A stretch of DNA of 64,000 bases, from positions 702,551 to 766,550 of the forward strand of contig JAAEPZ010000538.1 of the NCBI GenBank assembly GCA_024231955.1. The letters run 5' to 3'. Positions 26,157 to 35,542 of the stretch are shown here, piece after piece. Each line of letters opens with the position of its first letter. Within the stretch, counting starts at the first letter, position 1. Below the pieces are notes generated by a model. The model was not told the DNA's origin, did not search any database, and was given only the letters and a program-made list of their open reading frames with translations. The DNA is from a bacterium. GTDB taxonomy: Bacteria > Krumholzibacteriota > Krumholzibacteriia > JACNKJ01. Made by a program: the position numbers and the translations under genes.

Positions 26157-27638
26157 GTGTGGCAGGAGGCCGGGTTGCCTCCTTTTGACAATATCGTTGG
26201 TCAGGATCCACAACTGATCGATCCCGGGAATGGCAATTACCGCACTGCGCCGGGCTCACCGGCGGCGGATTACGGATGCCGGACATTCCCGGCGCCGGGG
26301 GCAATAGCAGCCCTCCGGCAGCCCGATGATCTCGCCACCCCCGCATTCGCCTGGAGCACGGTCGGCGACCGGTCCGCGATTGAGGTGTCCGGCACTATCG
26401 CTCAGGATACCGCCTGGAGCGCCGATACGGTGCGGGTGACCGGCAACGTCAAAATCGGGGATGGAGTCACCCTCACCATCGCGCCCGGAGTTCTGGTCGA
26501 GTTCAAGGACTACTTCGAGCTCGAGGTGGCCGGTTGCCTCCTGGCCGTGGGCGAACCCGACGCGATGATACGCTTCACCAGCCGGGAGCCCGCCAAGTTC
26601 AAGCCCGATTCAACCCTCGTCGGCACCTGGGGGGGGATCCGTTTCGACAGGGTCGCGGCCTCGAACCCGGACTCCCATCTCTCCTGGTGCATACTTGAGT
26701 ACGCCAAGGCGCTGGGTCCCGACTTCCCCGATAATTGTGGCGGCGCTCTCCATTTCGCGGGCGGCTCCGGCTTGCGGGTGAGCAACAGCATCTTCCGCCA
26801 CAACGCGGCCGTGCACGGGGGCGCGCTGTTCACCGGCCTGTATGCGTCACCCACGATTGTCGGCTGCCTGTTCACCGCCAACTACGCTTTCTACCAGGGG
26901 GCGGCGATCTACCTGCACGACTCCTATCCCCGACTGACCAACTGCACCATCGTCGGCAATCATGATCTCAGTCCGGAATACTACTTCGCGACGGCCGCAC
27001 TCTTCTGCTTCCTCTCCAAGCCGCAGACCACGAACTGCATCGCCTGGGGCAACACGAGCACCTACTTCGAACAGCTTCAGTTCTACCGCACCAAGGAGTT
27101 CTATACCGGCTGGTGCAACATCGAGGGTGGTTATCCCGGCGAGATGAATATCGACGCCGAGCCCCTGTTCGGTGAGGAGTGGCCCTATCCCTATACTTTG
27201 CTCGAGGGCTCGCCCTGCATCGATGCAGGTATTGAGGATATCTCCGGGTTGAACCTGCCGCTGCTGGACCTGGCCGGCCTGCCGCGTGTAGCGGGCGGGC
27301 GGGTGGATATGGGCTGTCATGAATTCACGTCGCTGACCTCGACGCCGGAGACGCCGGCGGCGGCGCTCGCTCTGACCTGCCACCCCAATCCGTTCAACCC
27401 GTCGACCAGGCTCAGCTTCAACATCTCCGTCGGTGGGCGTTATCGCCTGTCCATCCACGATCCCGCCGGGCGGCGCGTGGCGGTTCTGCTGGATGAGCAT
27501 CTGACCGCGGGCCTGCGTGAGTTGACCTGGTATGGCCTGGATCAATCCGGACGGCCGCTGCCCTCGGGCGTCTACCTCTGCCGCCTGACAGGCGCGGAGG
27601 GTGAGGTCGCCACGGCGCGGGCCGTGCTGTTGAAATAA
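26157..27638 (+). CDS. Beta-helix protein with FlgD-like C-terminal domain, C-terminal part of an interrupted gene
   Basis: Same frame as the 25455 segment. This part encodes about 493 residues starting WQEAGLPPFDNIVGQDPQL, which is mid-rung text and not a natural N-terminus. It has right-handed beta-helix repeats with many Asn and Cys (HFAGGSGLRVSNSIFRHNAA, YLHDSYPRLTNCTIVGN, TTNCIAWGNT) and the usual close CIDAGIEDISG. The last 90 residues are a FlgD-like domain: CHPNPFNPSTRLSFNI, IHDPAGRRVAVLLD, LPSGVYLCRL. No ribosome-binding site or signal peptide precedes it, so on its own it would not be exported. It shares the C-terminal tail type with the protein at 1-1095. Confidence 0.65.
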   Translation: MWQEAGLPPFDNIVGQDPQLIDPGNGNYRTAPGSPAADYGCRTFPAPGAIAALRQPDDLATPAFAWSTVGDRSAIEVSGTIAQDTAWSADTVRVTGNVKIGDGVTLTIAPGVLVEFKDYFELEVAGCLLAVGEPDAMIRFTSREPAKFKPDSTLVGTWGGIRFDRVAASNPDSHLSWCILEYAKALGPDFPDNCGGALHFAGGSGLRVSNSIFRHNAAVHGGALFTGLYASPTIVGCLFTANYAFYQGAAIYLHDSYPRLTNCTIVGNHDLSPEYYFATAALFCFLSKPQTTNCIAWGNTSTYFEQLQFYRTKEFYTGWCNIEGGYPGEMNIDAEPLFGEEWPYPYTLLEGSPCIDAGIEDISGLNLPLLDLAGLPRVAGGRVDMGCHEFTSLTSTPETPAAALALTCHPNPFNPSTRLSFNISVGGRYRLSIHDPAGRRVAVLLDEHLTAGLRELTWYGLDQSGRPLPSGVYLCRLTGAEGEVATARAVLLK

Positions 27639-27793
27639 CCGACGCCGGCAGCCGCCGGAACTCCGCTCTGGTGCCGCCGGAGCGGATTGTGTATCTTGAG
27701 ACCGTTCGAGATCGATTGCCGGGCACCCTCCCGAAGTCCCGGCCGCGGCGTTTCGCCGTCAGCAAGATTACCCCTCAACCGGGAGGATCCCCC

Positions 27794-30697
27794 TTGCCCG
27801 AAAACAGACGCAAGCGTGCGGGCTATTCGCCCAAGCACATCGAGGTGCGCGGTGCGCGCATCCACAACCTCAAGGGTGTCGACGTCCGCATCCCCCGCAA
27901 CTCGTTGACCGTATTCACCGGCGTCTCCGGTTCCGGCAAGAGCAGCCTGGCCTTCGACACCCTCTACGCCGAGGGGCAGCGGCGCTATATCGAATCGCTC
28001 TCCAGCTACGCCCGGCAGTTCCTGGGGCAGATGGAGAAGCCCGAGGTGGATTCGATCACCGGGCTCTCCCCGGCGATCTCCATCGACCAGAAAACCGCGA
28101 GCGTCAATCCGCGCTCCACCGTCGGCACCGTCACCGAGATTCACGACTACCTGCGCGTCCTCTACGCTCGTCTCGGCACTCCCCACTGCCCCCATTGCGG
28201 CGAGCGGATCGGTTCGCAGACCGTGGACCAGATGGTCGACCGGGTGCACCAGCTGGAGGTCGGCACCCGCTTCTTCGTGCTGGCCCCGCTGGCGCGCGGG
28301 CAGAAGGGGACGTTCAAGGAGCTCTTCGCCGATCTTATCAAACAGGGCTTCAGCCGTGTGCGGGTGGATGGGGAGATCCACCGCCTGGATGAAGCGCCCA
28401 AGCTCGCCAAGACGAAGCGGCACGACATCGAGGTCGTGGTCGATCGTCTCGCGCTCACCGACAGCGTGGCTTCGCGTCTGCACGACGCGCTGGAGACGGC
28501 GCTGGGCCTGGCCAAGGGCTCGGTGCGCATCCTGACCACCGCGGACGATGAGATACTCCTCGGCGCGGCGCACGCCTGTCAGGCCTGCGAACTCAGTTTC
28601 GAGCCGGTGGAGCCGCGCAGTTTTTCGTTCAACAGCCACTTCGGCGCCTGCGCCGAGTGCCAGGGGCTCGGCGTCGTCAACGAACCCGACCCGGATCTGA
28701 TCGTCAAGAATGAGCTCACGATCCGCAAGGGTGCGATCGGTGAGATCGCCAACTGGATCGAGGGGAAGGCGCACTGGAGCGATTCGATCCAGAACACCTT
28801 CAAGCACTACGGCATCGATATCGACAAGCCCTTCGGCAAGCTGACGGCCAAGCACAAGCGGATCATCTTCTACGGCGATCCCACGGTGAAGGATCACAAG
28901 CGGCGCGACCATTTTCTGGTGCCGCTCGACGCCAAAGCCAACTGGGGCGCCAAGGAGTGGCGGCTCGGCGGGTTGATCCCCAACCTGCTGCGGCGCTACA
29001 AGAACGCCAGCTCGGACGCCTCGCGGCGGCACTGGGGCAACATGATGGTGGAGCGATCCTGTCAGGCCTGCGGCGGTTACCGTCTCAAACCCGAGAGCAT
29101 GGCGGTGTCGTTCCGCGGCAAGGGCATCCACGAGATGAGCGAACTGCCCGTCGGCGAGCTGTTCGACCTCTTCGAGACGCTCGAACTGGTGGGGGACGAA
29201 GCCGAGGTCGCGGGGGAGCTGGTGCTCGAGATCCGCGAGCGGCTGGGCTTCCTGGTCCGCGTGGGGCTCGACTACCTCACCTTGTCGCGCCAGTCGCCCA
29301 GCCTGAGCGGCGGCGAGAGTCAGCGGATCCGTCTGGCCAGCCAGATCGGGCGGGGGTTGACGGGCGTCCTCTATATTCTCGACGAGCCGTCGATCGGTCT
29401 CCATCCCAAGGACAACCTCAACCTGCTCGACACGCTGATCCGTCTGCGCGATCTGGGCAACACCGTCGTGGTGGTGGAGCACGACGAGGAGACGATCCGC
29501 CTGGCCGATCACATCGTGGACTTCGGCCCCGGCGCCGGGGTGCATGGCGGCGAGGTGGTCGCGGCGGGCAGCCTGCAGCAGGTGAAGTCGAAGCGGCGGT
29601 CCGTCACCGGCGGCTACATGTCGGGCAAGCTGGCGATACAGCTGCCCGCCGAGCGGCGGAGCGGCAACGGCTCCCGGTTGGGTTTGCGCGGAGTGCGGCA
29701 CAATAATCTCGACGGCTTCGACGTCGATATCCCGCTGGGTGTGTTCGTGGCCGTGACCGGCGTGTCGGGTTCGGGCAAGAGCAGCCTGGTGACCGAGACG
29801 CTCTACCCCCATCTCGCGCGGCAGTATCACGGCTCCCGCAAGCAGGGGGGCAAGCTGAAGAATGTGGTCGGGCTGGGTCAACTCGACAAGGTGATCGAGA
29901 TCGACCAGAAGCCCATCGGCCGCACGCCGCGGAGCAACCCGGCCACCTACATCGGCGTGTTCGACGAGATCCGCAAGCTGTTCGCCGAGTTGCCCGAGGC
30001 GAAGGCGCGCGGCTTCAAGGCGGGGCGCTTCAGCTTCAACGTCAGGGGCGGCCGCTGCGAGGCCTGCGAGGGGCATGGTCAGAAGCGGATCGAGATGCAC
30101 TTCCTGCCCGATGTCTGGGTGACCTGCGCGGTATGCCAGGGGCGGCGGTTCGACAGGGAGACGCTGGAGGTGACCTACAAGGGGCGGCACATCCACGACG
30201 TGCTGGAGATGGATGTCGAGCAGGCGCTGGAGCATTTCAGGGCCGTGCCGAAGATCCGCAAGCTGCTGCAGACGCTGAGCGACGTCGGGCTCGACTACAT
30301 CAAGCTGGGGCAGAACGCCACCACGCTGTCGGGGGGCGAGGCGCAGCGGGTGAAGCTGGCCAAGGAGCTGGCGCGGCGCGCCACCGGCCGCACGCTCTAT
30401 ATTCTGGACGAGCCCACCACCGGCCTCCATTTCGCCGACGTGGCGAAGCTGCTCGAGGTGCTGCAGCGGCTGGTGAACACGGGCAATACGATACTGGTGG
30501 TGGAGCATAATCTCGATGTGGTAAAGACCGCCGATCATGTCATCGATCTCGGCCCCGGCGGCGGCGACGCCGGCGGCAGGCTGGTGGTGCAGGGGACGCC
30601 CGAGGATGTCGCCCGCTGCCGGGCCAGCCACACGGGCAAGTTCCTCAAAGGTCTGCTGCAGCGGAAGGGTCAGGCGTCAGCGCTCTCCTCGAAGTAG
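27794..30697 (+). CDS. uvrA: UvrABC excinuclease subunit A
   Basis: A 967-residue DNA damage-recognition ATPase. Two ABC ATPase modules are visible: GVSGSGKSS near the N-terminus with [16 protein letters not shown] and [12 protein letters not shown], then [17 protein letters not shown] with [15 protein letters not shown] and [12 protein letters not shown]. Zinc modules are [21 protein letters not shown] with GACAEC, and [18 protein letters not shown] with CAVC. I chose the TTG at 27794 because GGGAGGA lies 6 nt upstream and the N-terminus then matches the family. Upstream in-frame codons lack a site. It is convergent with the STAND gene and overlaps it by 28 nt. Confidence 0.97.
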   Translation: MPENRRKRAGYSPKHIEVRGARIHNLKGVDVRIPRNSLTVFTGVSGSGKSSLAFDTLYAEGQRRYIESLSSYARQFLGQMEKPEVDSITGLSPAISIDQKTASVNPRSTVGTVTEIHDYLRVLYARLGTPHCPHCGERIGSQTVDQMVDRVHQLEVGTRFFVLAPLARGQKGTFKELFADLIKQGFSRVRVDGEIHRLDEAPKLAKTKRHDIEVVVDRLALTDSVASRLHDALETALGLAKGSVRILTTADDEILLGAAHACQACELSFEPVEPRSFSFNSHFGACAECQGLGVVNEPDPDLIVKNELTIRKGAIGEIANWIEGKAHWSDSIQNTFKHYGIDIDKPFGKLTAKHKRIIFYGDPTVKDHKRRDHFLVPLDAKANWGAKEWRLGGLIPNLLRRYKNASSDASRRHWGNMMVERSCQACGGYRLKPESMAVSFRGKGIHEMSELPVGELFDLFETLELVGDEAEVAGELVLEIRERLGFLVRVGLDYLTLSRQSPSLSGGESQRIRLASQIGRGLTGVLYILDEPSIGLHPKDNLNLLDTLIRLRDLGNTVVVVEHDEETIRLADHIVDFGPGAGVHGGEVVAAGSLQQVKSKRRSVTGGYMSGKLAIQLPAERRSGNGSRLGLRGVRHNNLDGFDVDIPLGVFVAVTGVSGSGKSSLVTETLYPHLARQYHGSRKQGGKLKNVVGLGQLDKVIEIDQKPIGRTPRSNPATYIGVFDEIRKLFAELPEAKARGFKAGRFSFNVRGGRCEACEGHGQKRIEMHFLPDVWVTCAVCQGRRFDRETLEVTYKGRHIHDVLEMDVEQALEHFRAVPKIRKLLQTLSDVGLDYIKLGQNATTLSGGEAQRVKLAKELARRATGRTLYILDEPTTGLHFADVAKLLEVLQRLVNTGNTILVVEHNLDVVKTADHVIDLGPGGGDAGGRLVVQGTPEDVARCRASHTGKFLKGLLQRKGQASALSSK

Positions 30698-31680
30698 GGG
30701 AGCAGGGGCTCCAGGAGCGCGGTATCGGGATCGGCGCCGGCCGAAAGACTCGCCCCCATAGCTCCACAGGACATCGCGAGGTCGGGGTTGAATGCCTTGG
30801 GGTTCCGCGCTGCGAGCTCCCGCTTGATCTCGACGGCCTCACTCGTCGCCTCCAGGGCCTCCTCTCGATAGCCTGCGCGGGAAAGATTGATGCCGAAGTT
30901 GTTCAATCTCCCTGCCAGACGGTTGCCGGTGTCGGTCGAATCATCAGACGCGTCCCCATCATACGCTGCACGGGCAATAGCCACCAGCACTCCCGCCAGA
31001 TCCTTGGAGAGATCGAAGAGCTGAGGTTGAATGATGCTTTCGTTCAGACGGCCGAGGAAGCGTTCATCTTGATCAATCCCACTCTGCCCGATACGATTGA
31101 ACAGCCATGCGGAGGGTTTGTCGCTGAGGGCCAGGGCGGAGCGTTTCAGCACGGTACAGGCGCTGTCCAGATCCGGTGCCCGCCAGCCGTCAGCGGCGAA
31201 AACGGCCAGCAACGTCGGATCGGTTTCCAGGGTGGAGAATACCAGCCCCTCGCCCAGAGGGTCGGGGCGCAGGGCATCCATGTGAGAGGTAGTCTTGGGG
31301 GCCTCTGGTAGGGTGTAGGTCTTGGCCAGCAGCTCCGTGAGACGTCTCCTCCCCAGGGCGGTCGCCGCCAGCTCCTCACCGCCGGACCCGACCATAATCG
31401 CAGAGATATCCGGGAGATCATCGGACGCCGCTTGGGGGCGCGCCGCCATCACCAATGTCGCGAGAGTCAGCGTCTCAGCCAGGGCTTTCCCGTCAACCTG
31501 CCCCCGCAGGGATACCTCCTTCGCGAGCAGTCGATCGAGGTAGGCGTACTCCCGCTCCAGGACATATGCGAGCAAGTCCATGCGTGTGGAGAGAAAGCGA
31601 CCGTCCAGCGAAGCCAGAGCCGCCATGTGCAGATAGATATTGATCCCGAAACAGGGATCGGAAAACGTGGGGTCCGGCAT
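30670..31680 (-). CDS. STAND NTPase, C-terminal part (frameshifted)
   Basis: A 336-codon frame beginning MPDPTFSDPCFGINIYLHMA and ending with a TPR-like repeat (NFGINLSRAGYREEALEATS). The opening text matches the winged-helix region that follows the NTPase domain in large STAND proteins (DPxFGxxxYLHxAAL). It has no ribosome-binding site of its own. It starts 6 nt past the stop of the NTPase part in another frame. Adding one C to the C7 tract (31689-31695) fuses the two as ...EEDIPPLTAMPDPTFSD..., a 731-residue protein. Its stop overlaps the 3' end of uvrA. It is best regarded as the downstream half of one gene. Confidence 0.6.
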   Translation of the reverse strand: MPDPTFSDPCFGINIYLHMAALASLDGRFLSTRMDLLAYVLEREYAYLDRLLAKEVSLRGQVDGKALAETLTLATLVMAARPQAASDDLPDISAIMVGSGGEELAATALGRRRLTELLAKTYTLPEAPKTTSHMDALRPDPLGEGLVFSTLETDPTLLAVFAADGWRAPDLDSACTVLKRSALALSDKPSAWLFNRIGQSGIDQDERFLGRLNESIIQPQLFDLSKDLAGVLVAIARAAYDGDASDDSTDTGNRLAGRLNNFGINLSRAGYREEALEATSEAVEIKRELAARNPKAFNPDLAMSCGAMGASLSAGADPDTALLEPLLPYFEESADA

Positions 31681-31685
31681 TGCGG

Positions 31686-32864
31686 TTAGGGGGGGATATC
31701 CTCCTCGGACTGGTCAAGCGCAATGGCATAGGCCGCCTGCGCCGCTTCTACTGCCGCGGGCCGATCCGAGAGGGCAACACGGAGATCCTCCTCTTGCCAC
31801 CTCATCCTGTCGGAGACCTTCAGGTAATCCTTGACGACACCGGTGACCCGTTCCGATACATCCAGCCGGTTTCTCATCAGCAGGACCAGGCGAAGATTCG
31901 GGTTAGGCGTGCTGAGGCCATGATTGATCGCTTCCGCGATAAGCTCCAGGCGATCCTCGGCGTAGTCGATGACGAGCAGCGTTCTCACGCCATTGCCCCG
32001 AGCACTCGTCAGAGCTCTCCTCAGGTCAGGCACGGAGATCGACCTGTCGAGGAATCCGGCGCTCAGCCCATCCCGCTGCGCCAGTTCAACAGCCGTCATC
32101 ATCAACCTGGTTTTCCCGAGACCGCCGGGGCCTGCAATCGAATAGGTGTTGAAGTCCGCATCGTCCAGCCACCAGTCGCGCAGCGTCGCCAGTTCGGCAC
32201 TCCGGCCGAAGAGGGGGACCAGGGCATACTCGGCCCTGAGCAGGGAGCTGCGGGACAGCTCCTTCGGACTGGATGCGACCTTGTAGATATCGGCCTGGGT
32301 TTCGGAGAACAGATCGACAGCCAGATAGCCCTTCAGAACATCGCGGAGCTGCCTCTGCCCCGCCGCCAATTCGAGACCCTGCGACTGCAGTTCATCGAAG
32401 CGGGTCCGGACGAACTGCCGGTTGAGTTTGGACAACTCCCCCTTTACGGCGGGCTGCTTGGCATAGGCGGCGAAAAAGGTCTTGAGCAGGCTGCGGGTTT
32501 GCCCCAACTGGCGCTCCTCCAACCCGAACACCGTGTTGGGCCGCTGCTCGATCAGGCGATCCGTGAGCAGCGCCGGATCCTCGGCAGCGTCCGCCAGGTC
32601 GACCGCTAGTTTGGGGCTCGCGATGTAACTCCCGGCAAGCATGGCCGCCGCACCGAATGCCGCCCCTTTGGTGTCCACATCGGGTACGGTGTCCGCCATG
32701 TTCGCAATGAGAGCTGCGCACTCGCTCTCGAAGGATCCCTCGGGCCAGAGCTTGTAGATCACGCTGATGGATGTGCCCAGCAGTTTCCCCTGCCACCCGC
32801 CGAACTTGGACAGAAGGGCAACTACCGCAGTAATGAAGGCTGCTGCGACCTTTTTATTGGCCAT
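31686..32864 (-). CDS. STAND NTPase, N-terminal part (frameshifted at C7)
   Basis: 392 residues from an ATG at 32864 (GGAG 9 nt upstream) to a TAA directly after seven C. The first 60 residues include a hydrophobic stretch (AAFITAVVALLSKFGGW). Residues 60-210 are helical with no known motif and may be the effector or sensor part. The NTPase domain begins at about 219 with LFGRSAELATLRDWW. It has Walker A GPGGLGKTR (245-253) and Walker B RTLLVIDYAED (294-304). STAND proteins are signal-switched ATPases, often in phage defence or regulation. The partner domain is in the next frame. A promoter and the asd terminator upstream show a separate transcription unit. Confidence 0.65.
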   Translation of the reverse strand: MANKKVAAAFITAVVALLSKFGGWQGKLLGTSISVIYKLWPEGSFESECAALIANMADTVPDVDTKGAAFGAAAMLAGSYIASPKLAVDLADAAEDPALLTDRLIEQRPNTVFGLEERQLGQTRSLLKTFFAAYAKQPAVKGELSKLNRQFVRTRFDELQSQGLELAAGQRQLRDVLKGYLAVDLFSETQADIYKVASSPKELSRSSLLRAEYALVPLFGRSAELATLRDWWLDDADFNTYSIAGPGGLGKTRLMMTAVELAQRDGLSAGFLDRSISVPDLRRALTSARGNGVRTLLVIDYAEDRLELIAEAINHGLSTPNPNLRLVLLMRNRLDVSERVTGVVKDYLKVSDRMRWQEEDLRVALSDRPAAVEAAQAAYAIALDQSEEDIPP

Positions 32865-32894
32865 CCCCACGCTCCTGCATTGGTGTCGCCGGCA

Positions 32895-32923
32895 ATTGTT
32901 GCTGAATCCGGGTCCGGAATCAA
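32895..32923 (-). promoter_or_regulatory. Candidate promoter of the STAND gene
   Basis: On the minus strand, TTGATT (32923-32918), 17 nt, then AACAAT (32900-32895), about 30 nt before the start at 32864. Confidence 0.45.
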
Positions 32924-32942
32924 GAGCCGCGGAGAATAAAAG

Positions 32943-32967
32943 TAAAAACGCCCGCTGTATCGGCGGG
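32943..32967 (-). terminator. Terminator of the met-asd operon
   Basis: On the minus strand CCCGC (32967-32963) pairs with GCGGG (32955-32951), and five T follow. A stronger nearby hairpin, GTGTC-centred with arms around 32962-32973 and 32984-32994, adds to it. It lies about 45 nt past the asd stop. Confidence 0.6.
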
Positions 32968-33013
32968 GGACACGACCTGGATAGTGTCCCCGCCAATGTC
33001 GCTGCCGGAGATC

Positions 33014-34090
33014 TCAACAGCCGAAAGCCTGCGCCGCGATCCCCAACTCGTCGCCCCACTCGCGCGCGGTCAGCAGCTCGGCGTTGAGCAACGCCGCACC
33101 GGCCGCGCCGCGAATCGTGTTGTGCACGACCAGCGTGAACCGGAAGCCGAACACCCCGTCCTCGGTGATCGGTCCCAACGTCACCGTCATCCCGCCGCCC
33201 CGGGTGATGTCATGCAGCGGCTGCGGCCGCGTGGGATCATCACTGAGATGCAACGGCCGCGCGGGCGCGGAGGGGAGGGTCGGCGGAGCATCGCCGACGA
33301 ACTCCCGCAGAACGGTCTCGACCTCCTCAATGCGGGCAGCGCTTTTCAGCTTTACATGTACCGTCAGCGTATGGCCGTCCCGCACCGGCACCCTGTGCAC
33401 GGCCGCGTCGATGGGGAAATCGGCGTTCAGTATCTTGAGCGGCTCCCGCTCTATCTTCTCCTCCTCGCCGGGGATGAAGGGGATCACGTTGCCGAGCACA
33501 TCGAGCGACGACACCCCCGGATAACCCGCACCAGACAGCGCCTGCAGCGTGTTGACCAGCACCCCCTCGATGCCGAACCGCCGTTCGAGCGGCGCCAGCG
33601 CCAGCGCCAGACCGGCAACGCAGCAGTTCGGATTGGTGACGATGCCGCCGCCGACCGCCGCCCACTCCTGCCGCTCCAGCAGCTTGAGCGCGTCGGGATT
33701 GATCTCCGGAATCAGCAGCGGCACGGTGGCATCCCCACGAAACGCCCCCGCGTTGGACACCACGAGATGCCCTCGACCCGCGTACCGCGGTTCGAGACGG
33801 AGCGCCGCCGTGGCGTCGAGCGCCGAGAAGACTAGGCGCGCCTCCAGACGCGCACCCGGCCCGAGCACCGTGAGCTGCGCCACCTCGGCGGGCACCTGTT
33901 CCGCCGCCTGCCAGTTGACGATCTCGCCGTAGACCTTGCCCGCGGAGCGCTCGGAGGCGACGAGTTCACCAACCCTGAACCAGGGATGATCGATCAGCAG
34001 CTCGATGATCCGCTGCCCGACGATACCGGTAGCCCCGAGCACCGCCACAGGGCGACGGGGTTGTCCGCAGAAATTCACTTCGCCACGCAT
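33014..34090 (-). CDS. asd: Aspartate-semialdehyde dehydrogenase (archaeal/fungal-type)
   Basis: A 358-residue NADP-dependent enzyme that converts aspartyl phosphate to aspartate semialdehyde on the way to lysine, threonine and methionine. The Rossmann start is VAVLGATGIVGQRIIELL. The catalytic Cys is in TNPNCCVAGLALAL, and a conserved substrate region is QALSGAGYPGVSSLD. The active-site His lies in the region VHRVPVRDGHTLTVHVKLK. The NPNC-C and SGAGYPG pattern places it in the archaeal/fungal subfamily and not the E. coli type. It overlaps the preceding gene by 16 nt, so it is translated in the same operon, under the leader at 35343-35571. Confidence 0.94.
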   Translation of the reverse strand: MRGEVNFCGQPRRPVAVLGATGIVGQRIIELLIDHPWFRVGELVASERSAGKVYGEIVNWQAAEQVPAEVAQLTVLGPGARLEARLVFSALDATAALRLEPRYAGRGHLVVSNAGAFRGDATVPLLIPEINPDALKLLERQEWAAVGGGIVTNPNCCVAGLALALAPLERRFGIEGVLVNTLQALSGAGYPGVSSLDVLGNVIPFIPGEEEKIEREPLKILNADFPIDAAVHRVPVRDGHTLTVHVKLKSAARIEEVETVLREFVGDAPPTLPSAPARPLHLSDDPTRPQPLHDITRGGGMTVTLGPITEDGVFGFRFTLVVHNTIRGAAGAALLNAELLTAREWGDELGIAAQAFGC

Positions 34091-35310
34091 CGCGCACCTC
34101 CCGCCTCCGTGATCGCCCCCGAGACGGCGATGTCACTCGGCCTCTTTGCAACCGCGACGGCAATCGCCTGCTCCAGGTCGGCGATGATGTCCTGCGGATC
34201 CTCGATCCCCACCGACAGGCGCAGCAGACCGTCGCCGATCCCCAGGCTCCGCCGCGTCTCCGGCGGTATGGAGTCGTGGGTCATCGTGGCGGGATGGGTG
34301 ATCAACGTTTCCACCGCCCCCAGGTTCTCGGCCGGGTAGCAGAGCTTGACCGAACGGAGCAACGTCTGCGCCCGCGCGGGATCACCCTTGAGCACGAAGT
34401 TGAGCATGCCGCCCCCGGCGCTCTGCTGCCTTGCGGCAAGCTCACGCTCGACGAACGATTCCAATCCTGGATAGCGCACTGCGGCCACGTCGGGATGCCC
34501 CTCCAGCCACCGGGCCACCCGCAGCGCGTTCCGGCTGTGTTGCGCCATGCGGAGCGACAGCGTCTTCACCCCCTGCAGCGTGAGCCAGGCCTGGAACGGC
34601 GTCTGGATAGTGCCGGTGGACTTGCGCCACAGCCGCAGCTGCTCCAGCAGCGACTCGTCCCGCGAGCAGATCGCGCCGCCGACGGTGGCGTTGTGGCCGT
34701 CGAGATACTTGGTCGTCGAGTGGACGACCAGATCCGCGCCGTGCTCCAGCGGCCTTTGCAGCGCCGGGGTGAGGAAGGTGTTGTCGACCACCACCAGCGC
34801 GCCGGCCTCCCGGCCGATCTCGACGCAGGCGGCCAGGTCGCTGACCTTGAGCGTGGGGTTGGCGAGCGGCTCCAGGATCAGCAGCCGCGCGGGTTCACGC
34901 AGCGCCCTCCGCAGCTGCCCGGGGTCGGAGGTGTCGACGAAATCGCTGCGGACATCGAAATTCTCCAGGACCTGCCGCAGCAGCCGGAAGGTGCCGCCGT
35001 AGACGACGTCGGACGCCACCACCCGGTCGCCCGCCTTGAGCAGCGCGAGACAGAGGGTGGTGATGGCCGACATGCCGGTGGAGAAACAGACGGCGGGCGG
35101 CGCGCTCTCGAGCGTGCCGAGTTTCTCCTCGAGCGCGGCGACGGTGGGGTTGCCGACGCGACTATAGGAGAACTCCTGCTCGTCCCCCTCGAAGTTGCGG
35201 ACGAAAGTGGTGGCCTGGTAGATCGGGGTCAATACCGCGCCGGTGCGGGGGTCCGGACGGACGCCCGCGCGCACGGCGAGTGTCTGAAAATGCTGGTTGG
35301 ACTGGCTCAT
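34075..35310 (-). CDS. PLP-dependent trans-sulfuration enzyme (cystathionine gamma-synthase-like)
   Basis: A 411-residue enzyme of the Cys/Met metabolism PLP family. The PLP lysine is in VVHSTTKYLDGHN. Other family marks are YSRVGNPT, FSTGMSAITT, VVDNTFLTPALQRP and the C-terminal LRLSVGIEDPQDIIADL. Sequence alone does not tell synthase from O-acylhomoserine sulfhydrylase, gamma-lyase or methionine lyase. The context favours biosynthesis: it is co-transcribed with asd and preceded by a leader with five Met codons and a terminator. The ATG at 35310 has AGGAG 5 nt upstream. It is the first structural gene after the attenuator. Confidence 0.9.
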   Translation of the reverse strand: MSQSNQHFQTLAVRAGVRPDPRTGAVLTPIYQATTFVRNFEGDEQEFSYSRVGNPTVAALEEKLGTLESAPPAVCFSTGMSAITTLCLALLKAGDRVVASDVVYGGTFRLLRQVLENFDVRSDFVDTSDPGQLRRALREPARLLILEPLANPTLKVSDLAACVEIGREAGALVVVDNTFLTPALQRPLEHGADLVVHSTTKYLDGHNATVGGAICSRDESLLEQLRLWRKSTGTIQTPFQAWLTLQGVKTLSLRMAQHSRNALRVARWLEGHPDVAAVRYPGLESFVERELAARQQSAGGGMLNFVLKGDPARAQTLLRSVKLCYPAENLGAVETLITHPATMTHDSIPPETRRSLGIGDGLLRLSVGIEDPQDIIADLEQAIAVAVAKRPSDIAVSGAITEAGGARCVAK

Positions 35311-35342
35311 GCCATCTCCTCAGTGGTCTGGGTATGTAAACG

Positions 35343-35370
35343 AAAAAAACCGCCGGGGGAGGCCGGTCGG
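35343..35370 (-). terminator. Leader terminator (attenuator) before the trans-sulfuration gene
   Basis: On the minus strand CCGACCGG (35370-35363) pairs with CCGGCGG (35356-35350), 7 bp with one bulged A, followed by seven T (35349-35343). It lies only 32 nt before the ATG at 35310, so it must be bypassed for expression of the operon. Confidence 0.8.
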
Positions 35371-35444
35371 TTGCGCGTTTCCTATTCCAGATTCACCGAG
35401 AAGCTACCTGATGGTCCTCCTCGGGAACGCGCAACGAACCGGCC
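35361..35444 (-). promoter_or_regulatory. Antiterminator structure of the Met leader
   Basis: On the minus strand GGCCGGTTCGTTGCGCGTT (35444-35426) is complementary, with about two mismatches, to AACGCGCAACCGACCGGCC (35379-35361). The second arm contains the 5' half of the terminator stem, so the two structures exclude each other. The first arm lies inside the leader ORF immediately after its Met codons. An inner hairpin, CCGAG (35424-35420) with CTCGG (35400-35396), surrounds the leader stop codon. Confidence 0.75.
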
Positions 35445-35514
35445 AGGGCATCGCCATGGCCTCGGTCATTGCCATCATCGCTTGTGCGTTTGTTCCCGAA
35501 ACGAAGTGTTTCAC
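35404..35514 (-). CDS. Met-rich leader peptide of the attenuator
   Basis: A 36-codon ORF begins with GTG at 35514, with GGAG 5 nt upstream, 22 nt after the predicted transcription start. It ends with TAG at 35404-35406. Met codons occupy positions 13, 14, 16, 20 and 22 (core MMAMTEAMAM), five in ten residues. No homology is expected for such a peptide. Proposed role: a ribosome starved of Met-tRNA stalls on the ATG cluster and leaves the antiterminator arm free. A moving ribosome reaches the stop, covers that arm, and the terminator forms. Functional translation is inferred from placement. Confidence 0.7.
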   Translation of the reverse strand: MKHFVSGTNAQAMMAMTEAMAMPWPVRCAFPRRTIR

Positions 35515-35542
35515 GCGGACTCCAGGGTTGGTGTTGCCCACA

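Noticed and set aside
27572..30631. A 1019-codon open frame opposite uvrA
   Set aside because: It mirrors the GC-rich uvrA coding strand; the translation is low-complexity (Leu, Gln, His, Arg, Asp) with no domain, and uvrA motifs are unmistakable.
35343..35540. SAM riboswitch or T-box in the met leader
   Set aside because: I find neither the SAM-I core sequences nor the T-box GGUGG-ACC consensus; the Met-codon leader with paired arms explains the structure better.
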